A stretch of 61,264 nt of DNA, from NCBI GenBank assembly GCA_011959205.1, contig BLLV01000215.1, forward strand, positions 1-61,264, read 5' to 3'. The translations under genes and the position numbers were made by a program. The notes beneath the pieces were generated by a model that was given only the letters and a program-made list of their open reading frames with translations, had not been told where the DNA came from and searched no databases. Below are positions 35,227 to 43,389 of this stretch, piece by piece (within the stretch, counting starts at the first letter, position 1; every line of letters starts with the position of its first letter). The stretch comes from Bacteroidaceae bacterium (GTDB lineage Bacteria; Bacteroidota; Bacteroidia; Bacteroidales; Bacteroidaceae).

Positions 35227-36455
35227 TAACCCCCATTTCTAATAATTTGATGTTTCTCTTTTCTTCCACCAAGTCCACAAATGAGCAAATAACAAAATAT
35301 AGCAAAAAAGCAATGAACACTCTGAATGTAAGCCTCAACAAATGAAGATGCCAAAAGTGTAACCCAAACAGATAGCATACAAGTTTTATAATTCCAATCC
35401 TCTATTTGTAATATATTTTTTAGATATCTAATATAAAGCAAGAAGTATGCAACTATACCCAATAACCCACTTTTTATCAATATATTAAGCCACGCCATTT
35501 CCAATGATCCATCCCAGCCTGTAATGCTTCTCACCGTAACAACATACTCTTCTTCTTGATCATACATCAAATCAGCACTACCCAAAATAATTCGATACCA
35601 ATCACTTTCAAAATAACCAATATAATTAATTAACCCTCTATATCTATACCCATAAGTAGAAACATTCAAAATAATAGCACTGTAAATATTTATTATTACT
35701 ATACAAAAAATTATGGATATAAAAAAAACAAATATCTTCCTTTGCTTCCTCGGTATTTTTTTCAAAATCGAATAATTCATTGATACTAAAAAAATAACGA
35801 GCAGCAAAATACCTCCTTTCGAATTAGAAGCTAAAATCATTATAGAGAGCAAAACAAGAACAAATAAATCTTTTGACTTTTTCTTTTCACATTTATAATA
35901 AAAATATATTCCCATAAAAATAGCAAGCATATCTGCTGCAAAATAATTCTTGTATGTCATTCCTCCATTAAATCCCATTTGTATTCCTAACACACCTGTT
36001 GTAGATGGATCTACATGATCAACAATACTATCTCCACCGATAATGGCTAACATTGCAGCTATCAATATTGAAAAAAACGCACAATATGAAATTGACCTCA
36101 GCAAATCTAAAGAAGTAATATAATTTTTGGACAGGACTGCCGAAATAGATATTCCTAATACAGTAAAGAACAATACTATTTTTCTTATCAAAGCCAAATC
36201 TAATACCCAAAAACCTAAACTCATAAGAGTAACAATAACAACAAAAAAAGAAAAATATTTTTTTTGATAATTATTTTCAACATGATAAAAAGAAATCAGA
36301 ATCTGTCCTAACAACATTAAATATCCTACATATTCAAGAATATGCCCCAAATTTCTATGCATAAAAAATAGAGATTCAGATAATACAATAATAAACACTG
36401 CAATATATATCAAAACAAATTTTCTTTTTATCTTCACTTTCATAACCAATATCAC
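35223..36455 (-). CDS. wzy: Wzy-type O-antigen/capsule polymerase
   Basis: A 410-residue polytopic protein with about 10-12 hydrophobic helices and a long periplasmic-type loop (around residues 265-320), the usual shape of Wzy. Sequence conservation in this class is low, so the call rests on topology and position between two glycosyltransferase genes in a locus that also has Wzx. It polymerises repeat units on the periplasmic side. Very AT-rich and with many rare-looking codons, suggesting recent acquisition. Confidence 0.78.
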   Translation of the reverse strand: MILVMKVKIKRKFVLIYIAVFIIVLSESLFFMHRNLGHILEYVGYLMLLGQILISFYHVENNYQKKYFSFFVVIVTLMSLGFWVLDLALIRKIVLFFTVLGISISAVLSKNYITSLDLLRSISYCAFFSILIAAMLAIIGGDSIVDHVDPSTTGVLGIQMGFNGGMTYKNYFAADMLAIFMGIYFYYKCEKKKSKDLFVLVLLSIMILASNSKGGILLLVIFLVSMNYSILKKIPRKQRKIFVFFISIIFCIVIINIYSAIILNVSTYGYRYRGLINYIGYFESDWYRIILGSADLMYDQEEEYVVTVRSITGWDGSLEMAWLNILIKSGLLGIVAYFLLYIRYLKNILQIEDWNYKTCMLSVWVTLLASSFVEAYIQSVHCFFAIFCYLLICGLGGRKEKHQIIRNGGY

Positions 36456-36464
36456 AGATGAATT

Positions 36465-37484
36465 TCACTTCCTATATTTTTGAATTATTTTTATAAAAGA
36501 TAATACAAAAATATACATTCGAAGTTTTAAAAAAAGAAGAAACACTTTTGCCGATATAGGCAATCCAGCAAACTGGATATATTTTAATGGTTCATGCTGT
36601 TTCATCTGTTCCTTCACATGAGATGCTGCTTGTAAAATTGAATTATTACTTTTTATTTCATGAAAAATAGCCATTATCAACCAATATGCTTTAAATGCGT
36701 TTAATTGATTATCCAAAATCTTATTTTGCCCACTTAGCATATTATCCATATAATTATACAGATACTTGTTATTAATAAATCTATTTGGATCATACGTATG
36801 ATTCATAGCTCCTGGATTTAACTGATTATAGTAATACATAATTTCATTACATATATATATATCATTCGAAAACCATGCACATTCATAGACAAAAGCATTA
36901 TCTTCCCCCATTCGTATTCTCTCTTCTTTACAATAATGTTCCTTCAACAGTTTTGTTTTATAAATTTTATTACAGGCAGCAGGAAAAATCAATCCTTTAC
37001 AAAAAATCTTTCGTGAATCATACATCATATATGGATATATATACTTAATCAAAACTTCTTTTCCATATAACCCCTCTGGCATATCATTTAGAATTTCCTC
37101 ATCTTTATCCAAGAATTTCTTCACAATACCAAATATAATCATGTCTGGATAATAATCCTTTATTGCTCTTTTGTAAATAGTTTCTAATAAATCCTCACGA
37201 ATCCAATCATCTCCATCCACATAACATATATAATCCCCCCTAGCCACAGCTATTCCTGCATTTCTTGCACTTACAAGTCCACCATTCTTTTTATGAACTA
37301 CTTTTATTCTTTCATCTTTCTCTGCGTATTCATCACAAATATCAGGACAATTATCTGGCGAACCATCATCTACCAATACTAATTCAAAATTTTTAAATGA
37401 CTGTGCCAAAATACTATCTATACATTTCCGTATATATTTTTCAACCTTATAAATTGGTACTATAACTGTGTATTCAATTCCCAT
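36465..37484 (-). CDS. glycosyltransferase family 2
   Basis: A 339-residue GT-A glycosyltransferase. Seen are YTVIVPIYKVEKYIRKCIDS at the start, LVLVDDGSPDN, and the metal-binding DGDDW. It is the first glycosyltransferase gene after the 125-residue protein in the capsule operon. The donor and acceptor are unknown. AT-rich like the other capsule biosynthesis genes. Confidence 0.88.
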   Translation of the reverse strand: MGIEYTVIVPIYKVEKYIRKCIDSILAQSFKNFELVLVDDGSPDNCPDICDEYAEKDERIKVVHKKNGGLVSARNAGIAVARGDYICYVDGDDWIREDLLETIYKRAIKDYYPDMIIFGIVKKFLDKDEEILNDMPEGLYGKEVLIKYIYPYMMYDSRKIFCKGLIFPAACNKIYKTKLLKEHYCKEERIRMGEDNAFVYECAWFSNDIYICNEIMYYYNQLNPGAMNHTYDPNRFINNKYLYNYMDNMLSGQNKILDNQLNAFKAYWLIMAIFHEIKSNNSILQAASHVKEQMKQHEPLKYIQFAGLPISAKVFLLFLKLRMYIFVLSFIKIIQKYRK

Positions 37485-37643
37485 AACGACTATTTTACCT
37501 ACTATCCTTTTAATTTTATAGAATATACTTAATCATAACTCTCCATAAATCAATCACATCCAATTTTTAGTGGCACAATCTATTGCGTTTACTTCATAAA
37601 AAGCAACAGTACCCAATAAGCAAAGCAAATGCGTTTAGCTTTT

Positions 37644-38021
37644 TTATCGCACTATCGTCCTTACCGCCATATCATGCCACCTATAATAATCCCTTGCCGC
37701 CAATAAATTATCAGACAACATTTTATGATAAACGCCGTCACACAAAACAACATGTTTGCGAAAACATCCCTCAGCCTCATCAACAGGCACAGAAGCCATC
37801 ACCACATACTCCGGACAACCTGGAACACAAAACAAAGAAAGTTCACTTTTCGGAAACAGACCGCACAATCTACAGGCAGAACGCTCAAATGCCACCCAAT
37901 ACGTACCTATATGATATAGGTGCATAAACCGGTCATTATTCTTTTCCCTATTCAGTATATCAGCGTGGCTGTTTTGGATAAGCCGTTGAAGGAGTACACC
38001 GGAAGGAACCACTTCATTCAT
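37644..38021 (-). CDS. capsule-locus protein of unknown function
   Basis: A 125-residue soluble protein. Its composition is more GC-rich and codon use more host-like than the biosynthesis genes downstream. No domain is recognised; it does not resemble UpxZ, which often occupies this second position in Bacteroides capsule loci. It has a Cys/Leu-rich core (ACRLCGLFPKSELSLFCVPG) and lies between upxY and the first glycosyltransferase. A locus-specific regulatory role is a reasonable guess because it sits with upxY and not with the assembly genes. Confidence 0.55.
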   Translation of the reverse strand: MNEVVPSGVLLQRLIQNSHADILNREKNNDRFMHLYHIGTYWVAFERSACRLCGLFPKSELSLFCVPGCPEYVVMASVPVDEAEGCFRKHVVLCDGVYHKMLSDNLLAARDYYRWHDMAVRTIVR

Positions 38022-38114
38022 AGTTATATAAAGTAAATGTTATCAGATGAATTACTTTGTACAGCATGACAAAGGATTTAAATAAGAAAAGTGATTCAAG
38101 CAAGACAAATACCA

Positions 38115-38663
38115 TCATTTCTTTTTAGGTTCTTTAATCACTTCAATCAAATCCGGCGAAATAGTTGCCATAGCCATGGCAATGATTCCCTGAATGCAAA
38201 TGACCACCCTACGGTCTCTTGCCCCTTTCACCTTTATAAAGATGCCTTCATACCCCGCGAAGTCTCCCCCGATGATGCGCACCCGTGTTCCTTTAGCCGG
38301 ATTGATTTCCTCCGGTTTGAAAAAAAGCAGATGCTCGTCATACGTGCCTGCCACGGCTATGAAGTCCCTCATTTGCTCATCGGGCACAATGATTTTCTCA
38401 CCGCTACGCGAGTCAGTCATATACTGAAGATAAGGAATATCTTTTTTCAATTCCTTCATATCAGTCTGTGTGATATGGATAAAGATAAGATTATGAACTA
38501 CTGGGACCAGCTCGCGCACCTTACGTTTCTTTGCCATGCGGATAACATAATGCATGGGAATGAAACTGGATACTCCTTGTTGGTCCAGCAGATTCTTCAC
38601 ATCCAGTTCGCGACGGTAAGTGACCCGCATGGCAAACCATTGTGTTTTTTCACAACAAAACAT
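38115..38663 (-). CDS. upxY: UpxY family transcription antiterminator
   Basis: A 182-residue NusG-like protein. It has an NGN domain (from WFAMRVTYRRELDVKNLL) and a KOW motif in RVRIIGGDFAGYEGIFIKVKG at about 113-133. UpxY proteins bind elongating RNA polymerase and suppress termination in the leader of their own capsule operon. I start at the ATG at 38663, preceded by AAGAG, because the alternative (a TTG at 38705) lies within the hairpin at 38676-38705. Its 5' leader has an intrinsic terminator and a consensus promoter. Confidence 0.9.
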   Translation of the reverse strand: MFCCEKTQWFAMRVTYRRELDVKNLLDQQGVSSFIPMHYVIRMAKKRKVRELVPVVHNLIFIHITQTDMKELKKDIPYLQYMTDSRSGEKIIVPDEQMRDFIAVAGTYDEHLLFFKPEEINPAKGTRVRIIGGDFAGYEGIFIKVKGARDRRVVICIQGIIAMAMATISPDLIEVIKEPKKK

Positions 38664-38675
38664 ACTCTTGGGGCT

Positions 38676-38705
38676 TTGAAGTACGTATATCTTTCTGTAC
38701 TTCAA
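38676..38705 (-). other. RNA hairpin immediately before upxY
   Basis: GTACTTCAA and TTGAAGTAC (38697-38705 and 38676-38684) make a perfect 9-bp stem with a 12-nt loop, ending 12 nt before the upxY ATG at 38663. NusG-type specialised factors such as RfaH and UpxY load through a sequence or hairpin in the non-template strand, so this is a candidate recruitment element, though a role in translation is possible. Confidence 0.55.
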
Positions 38706-38903
38706 TTAGTTACATTACCATTTCAGATAATACAAGAAGTTTTTGACTTCTTTTTATGAAGGTCGGCCGGACAGCTATTTCATGATAGGAGATATGGAAT
38801 CTACATGATTAATGGATGCAGCATATCGGGCCAACTTTGACCTTCCGCAGATTCCCGAACCGGATGGTTCATATATGTTAAATCAGAAATGTGATACGTA
38901 TAT

Positions 38904-38947
38904 AAAGAAAAAGCGCGGGAATCTGTACCTGTTACCCGTCCCGCTTT
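38904..38947 (-). terminator. intrinsic terminator inside the upx leader
   Basis: On the minus strand AAAGCGGGA pairs with TCCCGCGCTTT (a two-base bulge), loop of about 18 nt, followed by TTTTTCTTT. It lies within the leader, before the upxY gene, as expected for a terminator that UpxY must overcome. Confidence 0.65.
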
Positions 38948-39223
38948 CTGAGGCTCTCGCATTGCCCATCACAGTCTGAACGAGCAACGCAGAAGCCCAC
39001 GCCGATATGTATAATTTGAATACATCTTTGACCCACAAAGACGAAACAAGAGATATAAAAACATATCGCGTAGACACCCACTGTTGCTTTGCTTTGACTG
39101 TGATTGAAATTTGCGAGATTTCAGAAAGCCAAGAACAAAACGCCAAGTAAACGTCTTTTCTATATATATGTATTTTCCACTCTCCCATACCCCCTTACGA
39201 AAGTATCAGCATGGAAAACACGG

Positions 39224-39254
39224 CAAAGATACGGAATTATAAATAGAATAGAAA
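39224..39254 (-). promoter_or_regulatory. promoter of the capsule operon
   Basis: On the minus strand TTTC (39251-39254; TTTG in consensus), 19 bp, then TATCTTTG (39224-39231), a full -7 match. Transcription would start near 39217, giving a leader of about 550 nt to upxY. I found no obvious inverted repeats flanking it, so I do not claim it is invertible. Confidence 0.6.
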
Positions 39255-39323
39255 AATAATTTCCATTTTTTATACCTATGAATTTCTTTTTTTGCAATCC
39301 ACCACATCTATTTTTCCCCCTCA

Positions 39324-39449
39324 AGAGTTTTGCAAAAGTGCTGCCACTGCTACCACCCTTACCACTGAAACCACCATGGACAGGGCGTTTCATTGGGTGG
39401 TGGCAGCACATCTTTTTATGCACCGAAAAGGGCTACTGCCACCACTTTT
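39324..39449. repeat. left arm of a long inverted repeat
   Basis: About 125 bp, from AGAGTTTTGCAAAAG to CCACCACTTTT, reappear as reverse complement at 39853-39976, with scattered mismatches. The sequence is rich in CCACC/ACCAC motifs. It is not part of a recognisable gene. Confidence 0.8.
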
Positions 39450-39576
39450 TTTTGTTCTTTCCGGAAGTACGATACTTTCCAACTATTTTTCCGGAGCTGG
39501 CGGAAGCGCCTGTTGATGCGTATGATCTGTCTCGTTCATCCGTATGAACGCGTACACGGACTAGGAGTTTCAACCG

Positions 39577-39708
39577 GTTTCATCAGGTTGAAACTTTAGT
39601 TCCATCAGGGAGAAACTGAAGTTCCACCGTATTGTAACTGTGGCTTTGTCGGGATGTAACCGTAGTTCTGGCGGGTCGCAATCAGACTCCCATCAGGCTG
39701 TAGCCAAT
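39577..39708. repeat. degenerate 22-bp tandem repeat, six units
   Basis: Six consecutive 22-bp units begin at 39577, 39599, 39621, 39643, 39665 and 39687. The first two share TTnCATCAGGnnGAAACT, and the rest keep G/C T/C and AC/CA positions, for example GTTCCACCGTATTGTAACTG. The block before (39555-39576) may be a seventh, weaker unit. There are no spacers between units, so it is not a CRISPR array. Confidence 0.7.
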
Positions 39709-39852
39709 ATCTTGTTCGTTGGTGGGCGACGTCCTGCCGGTCCGGTTTCCGGGTTCTGTGTACCTGTATTCTCTTCCTTTTTCGGCATTGGGTCATCCTT
39801 CGCCTCTTGTTTCTTCCTCCTCATACGGGATTTTTGGGGTAAAAAAGAGGTA

Positions 39853-39976
39853 AAAGTGGTGGTAGCAACCCTTTTTCCCATATAAAAAAAGGTGCTGCCA
39901 CCACCCTATGAAACGCCCTGTTCATGGTGGTTTCAGTGGTAAGGGTGGTAGCAGTGGCAGCAGTTTTACAAAACTC
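39853..39976. repeat. right arm of a long inverted repeat
   Basis: Reverse complement of 39324-39449 with a few mismatches, about 90% identical by eye. The arms enclose a spacer of about 400 bp that contains the tandem repeat at 39577-39708. Confidence 0.8.
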
Positions 39977-40035
39977 TGTGGTAGATATTTCGCGTAAGAT
40001 CCGGGGGTTCACCTCAAAAGACAAGGACGTTTTTT

Positions 40036-40097
40036 AAAAAGATCAAGAGCTTTTTTTGAAAGATAATGAGCTTTTTTAAAAACGTCTTGATCTTTTT
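40036..40097. repeat. nested palindromes before the AAA-ATPase gene's 3' end
   Basis: AAAAAGATCAAGA (40036-40048) and TCTTGATCTTTTT (40085-40097) are exact reverse complements, and GACGTTTTT (40026-40034) pairs with AAAAACGTC (40078-40086), so two stems compete. It lies downstream of the gene at 40223-41785 (minus), 126 bp after its stop, and could be a terminator. Confidence 0.65.
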
Positions 40098-40222
40098 ATC
40101 GCTGCCTGAAATGCCGGGGACTTTGCAATCACATTCCATAGAAGTACAAACCCGTTACGCACACTTTTATAACGTTACTTGCTTATTCCAAACCACAGGA
40201 GATTTTCAGGCTTGTCCGGATA

Positions 40223-41785
40223 TTACCTCACCTCTTTCCACTCGGAGATGGTTCGCGTCTGTGAAGAAAATACGACTCCCGTACAAACTGTTTTTCGCTT
40301 GTCCGCCAGATAAGGCCGGGCATATCCCTTTTCTTCTATCTGCCGCAAGGCCTCATCGGCACTGCCGTCCAGTTTGAATTCAAAAATATAGATATATTGC
40401 GGAGTCTCAAGGATACAGTCCACCCGTCCCCGGCTTTGTGTCTGCTCGATGCGGAGGCAATATACGCCTATAAGACGGAGAATGAGATAGAAAGTGTACT
40501 GGAAATGTTTCTCGGTCAGCTCCGGAGTCTTGGTACTGTCATGCGAATCGTAGGGAATGCCGGACAAAAAAGCGGTGAAAGAATCACGGAAGGCATCTGT
40601 CTTACCCGCATTCAGCAGACGGATAGAACTGATCAGCCAGCTGGAAACGGAAACTCCCTGTACTTTGAAATAATCACTGGCCAACAAGCTGAGAAAACCT
40701 CTACGTACTTCATCATTGGGGAAATCAAGCAGATAGGAATGAGTATATTTATCATAATCCTTGATGGTAAGATATCCACTCTGGTAAATCATGGGAAGAG
40801 GACGTTCCACATCAGCTTTGTAATCGGCAAACAGGGATGCGTCATAATATTGCCCCACCAATTCGTTGATCTGCTCGTTGCTATGCTGCAACAGCCGGAC
40901 TAGATAGGTAGGCGTGCCCGAGGCAAACCAGTAGTCACGGATTTGTAATTTATTAAAAGCGTTCAGAATACTGAAAGGATTGTAAATATCAAGCAAACTT
41001 TCACTGAAATGATAACCGTCATATTGTGCTCTCAGACGTTCTTTCATTTCCTCATACGTGCATTCGTCTTTGTCGGCCAGCTTGGAAATAGGTTCATGGA
41101 AATAATGCTCCATTTCCTCCCCGGTGATTCCGCACAGTGCTTCATAACGGGAGTCCATACTGATATCATCAGGCTGGTTGAAACCACTGAAGACACTGAC
41201 TTGCGAAAATTTGGTGACTCCCGTCAGCATCACGAACTGCAAGTATTTATCAGCTCCCTTGAAGGTAGAATAAAAAGCTTTCAACGTATTCCGGTTCTCC
41301 TCTTCCAAGGGGGTATCAAGCACATCGAGAATGGGTTTGTCATATTCGTCGACGAGCACCACGGCACGCCTTCCTGTCTTTTCGCTGGCACGACGCAGCA
41401 ATTCGATAAAACGGGTTCCCGGAGTCGTGTAATTGGGATTCTTGCCATACATATCCTCCCAATTTCCCAAATAGCCCTCAATGGCAGCTTCCAGCACTCC
41501 TTCTTTGGCAAAATTATCTCCGTTGAAGTCTATATGAAATACCGGATATTGGAACCAGTCTTTTTCCAGTCCGGCAATGGCAAGTCCTTCAAACAACTCT
41601 TTCCGCCCTTTATAATAGGCTTCGAGGGTACTGATCATCAAACTTTTTCCGAAACGGCGCGGACGGCTGAGAAAATAGATACTTCCTCTGCTCACTAACT
41701 GATGGATGAGGGCAGTCTTGTCTACATAAACATAACCATTTTCGCGGATGCGGTTGAAAGTTTGTATGCCGATAGGGTATTTCAT
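40223..41785 (-). CDS. AAA-ATPase-like protein with PD-(D/E)XK-type nuclease domain (DUF1703 family)
   Basis: A 520-residue protein of the family common in Bacteroides. The N-terminal AAA-like domain has the P-loop-type motif RPRRFGKSL (about residues 41-49) preceded by YVYVDKTALIHQLVSRG. The C-terminal part has a PD-(D/E)XK pattern (VDCILETPQYIYIFEFKLDG, about 455-475), with the acidic residues and Lys in the expected order. The biological role is not established; related proteins occur in many copies near mobile DNA. Its leader at about 41.9-42.0 kb resembles the upx promoter-leader block (see findings). Confidence 0.85.
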   Translation of the reverse strand: MKYPIGIQTFNRIRENGYVYVDKTALIHQLVSRGSIYFLSRPRRFGKSLMISTLEAYYKGRKELFEGLAIAGLEKDWFQYPVFHIDFNGDNFAKEGVLEAAIEGYLGNWEDMYGKNPNYTTPGTRFIELLRRASEKTGRRAVVLVDEYDKPILDVLDTPLEEENRNTLKAFYSTFKGADKYLQFVMLTGVTKFSQVSVFSGFNQPDDISMDSRYEALCGITGEEMEHYFHEPISKLADKDECTYEEMKERLRAQYDGYHFSESLLDIYNPFSILNAFNKLQIRDYWFASGTPTYLVRLLQHSNEQINELVGQYYDASLFADYKADVERPLPMIYQSGYLTIKDYDKYTHSYLLDFPNDEVRRGFLSLLASDYFKVQGVSVSSWLISSIRLLNAGKTDAFRDSFTAFLSGIPYDSHDSTKTPELTEKHFQYTFYLILRLIGVYCLRIEQTQSRGRVDCILETPQYIYIFEFKLDGSADEALRQIEEKGYARPYLADKRKTVCTGVVFSSQTRTISEWKEVR

Positions 41786-41892
41786 AATTTAATGTATTTA
41801 GTACATGATATTGCAAAGATAAACAAAACGAACCGATTTCATCCAATCCTGATTGAACATTTTTCATCGCGGACAGCTTAGCATAATAAAAA

Positions 41893-41952
41893 GGGTGTTT
41901 CATTTTGAACTCGAGATTCCGAAGGAACCAACAGCACAAAACAAAACACCCC
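41893..41952 (-). terminator. terminator of the histidine kinase gene
   Basis: On the minus strand GGGTGTTTTGTTTTG pairs (two mismatches) with CAAAATGAAACACCC, and CTTTTTATT follows. It is 120 bp past the stop of the histidine kinase at 42072 and before the start of the AAA-ATPase gene. Confidence 0.6.
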
Positions 41953-42071
41953 GAAAGACGTTTACTATAAACCCTCCCTCCCTTTTCACTTCCTTTCGGA
42001 AGTATCGGCGTGGTAAAGTGGTGAAGATACACATTTTATTGATAACATTCCAAATATTCGTCCTCCAATTA

Positions 42072-43367
42072 TCAGAAACGGATACGGAAACGGGTCAGTT
42101 TATCCGGATAAGTACGAAGAGAGAAAGTACACCCATGTTTCATCAAGACTTCGCGAATAAAAATAAGACCGATGCCCTGTCCGTTAGGCTTGGTGGAGAA
42201 GAAAGGACTGAACAGTTTGGTTTCCACCTCCTTGCTGATACCGGCACCGGTATCAGCAATTTCCAGCATCGTAGGCGATACGGAAGTACGGATAAAGATA
42301 TCTCCTGTCTCCCCGATACTTTCAGCCGCATTCTTGATAATGTTGACCAGTACTTGCTCAAACAGGGAAGTATCCATCATCACTTCGGGGTTCTCTTTAC
42401 ATAAATCAAGATGCAGCGTAATCTTACGGTTACGGCAAACCGTTTCCATAAATGTCTTGCAAGCGGCCACGCGGTCATTCAAGTCCACTGATTGTAATTG
42501 GGGCTCGGGGATTTTCACCACATTGGCGAAATTTGTGATAAAACGGCTCATGCCGTAGCAACGCTCTATGCAGACTTTCATCACTTCGCGCAAGTCTTCC
42601 GTGTCCTCCATACATTCCAAAGCACCATCCACCGTATCAAGCGTAGAGGTGATGCCCGCAGTCGTATTATTCACCTCATGCGCTATCATACGGATCACTT
42701 TTTCGTATGCCTTCTTCTCTGCTTTCACTACCTCGGAAGTCAGACTTTCCACCAGAATAAACGGATGGGAGAAGCCTCTGTCAACAAAAGAAAGCCGGGA
42801 ACAACGGTAAATCATGGAGTCGCTCAGGCGAATTGTTTCCGTAGTATCTTTGGGAATACGTTCTATTTCTTCGGCCAAAGGGGAAGCCAACTCGCACAGC
42901 AATCGGCCTCTGACTTCTTCTGCCGAAGAATAATCCAAAAAACGAAGAGCTGCCGCATTCAGCATGGAAATATGTCCGTCCAGCGTCAGTATGACAACTC
43001 CCATGGGAGAAGCGCTGACCAGCAGGTCAAGAAAATGATTCTGCTCACGCAGCCGAAGGCGCTCGTCTTTCAACTGCTCCATCATACGGTTGAAAACCAA
43101 CACTATGCGGTCGGCTTCCTTTTGTCCGACAGGAGTCAGCCTACTGCTGAAATCCTGCTCACGAAGAAGTTCCATACCGTTGCCGATGATATCAAGCGGT
43201 TTCACGACTTTGCGGTAGAAATAAACCAGAAACACAAGACTGAATGTGATGACTCCCTCTCCTATATAAAACAGCGCACCACGTTCCTTCAAGGTCAGAA
43301 CGAGCAGGATAATCCATACTGCTGTCAACAGTAATGCTAAAAAGAAGAACAAGAATTTCAGTTTCAT
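42072..43367 (-). CDS. sensor histidine kinase (NtrB-like)
   Basis: A 431-residue membrane kinase. Two helices at about 5-25 and 34-52, a HAMP-like linker (PLDIIGNGMELL), a PAS-like domain (about 108-160) and a dimerisation helix with the phosphorylated His about H230 (MIAHEVNN, instead of the usual HELRNPL), then an ATPase domain with NIIKNAAES, DTGAGIS and GQGIGL. The small periplasmic loop suggests sensing in or near the membrane. It is paired with the regulator gene upstream (22 bp gap) and presumably phosphorylates it. The gene is at the end of the two-gene operon. Confidence 0.9.
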   Translation of the reverse strand: MKLKFLFFFLALLLTAVWIILLVLTLKERGALFYIGEGVITFSLVFLVYFYRKVVKPLDIIGNGMELLREQDFSSRLTPVGQKEADRIVLVFNRMMEQLKDERLRLREQNHFLDLLVSASPMGVVILTLDGHISMLNAAALRFLDYSSAEEVRGRLLCELASPLAEEIERIPKDTTETIRLSDSMIYRCSRLSFVDRGFSHPFILVESLTSEVVKAEKKAYEKVIRMIAHEVNNTTAGITSTLDTVDGALECMEDTEDLREVMKVCIERCYGMSRFITNFANVVKIPEPQLQSVDLNDRVAACKTFMETVCRNRKITLHLDLCKENPEVMMDTSLFEQVLVNIIKNAAESIGETGDIFIRTSVSPTMLEIADTGAGISKEVETKLFSPFFSTKPNGQGIGLIFIREVLMKHGCTFSLRTYPDKLTRFRIRF

Positions 43368-43389
43368 ATTTTATCCGGTTCCGGCGTTG

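Noticed and set aside
38883..39188. 101-codon frame on the minus strand upstream of upxY
   Set aside because: It covers the leader RNA with its terminator, has no start context, and similar frames arise by chance in capsule leaders.
39224..39254. Invertible (phase-variable) capsule promoter
   Set aside because: No pair of inverted repeats flanking this promoter was found by eye; the long inverted repeat at 39.3-40.0 kb lies upstream of it and does not enclose it.
39577..39708. CRISPR array
   Set aside because: The units are contiguous and degenerate, with no unique spacers and no cas genes nearby.
39278..40024. Several 60-90 codon frames over the inverted repeat and tandem array
   Set aside because: They consist of repetitive low-complexity translation (Thr/Ala- or Pro-rich) and follow from the repeats; the 22-bp period also breaks the frame.
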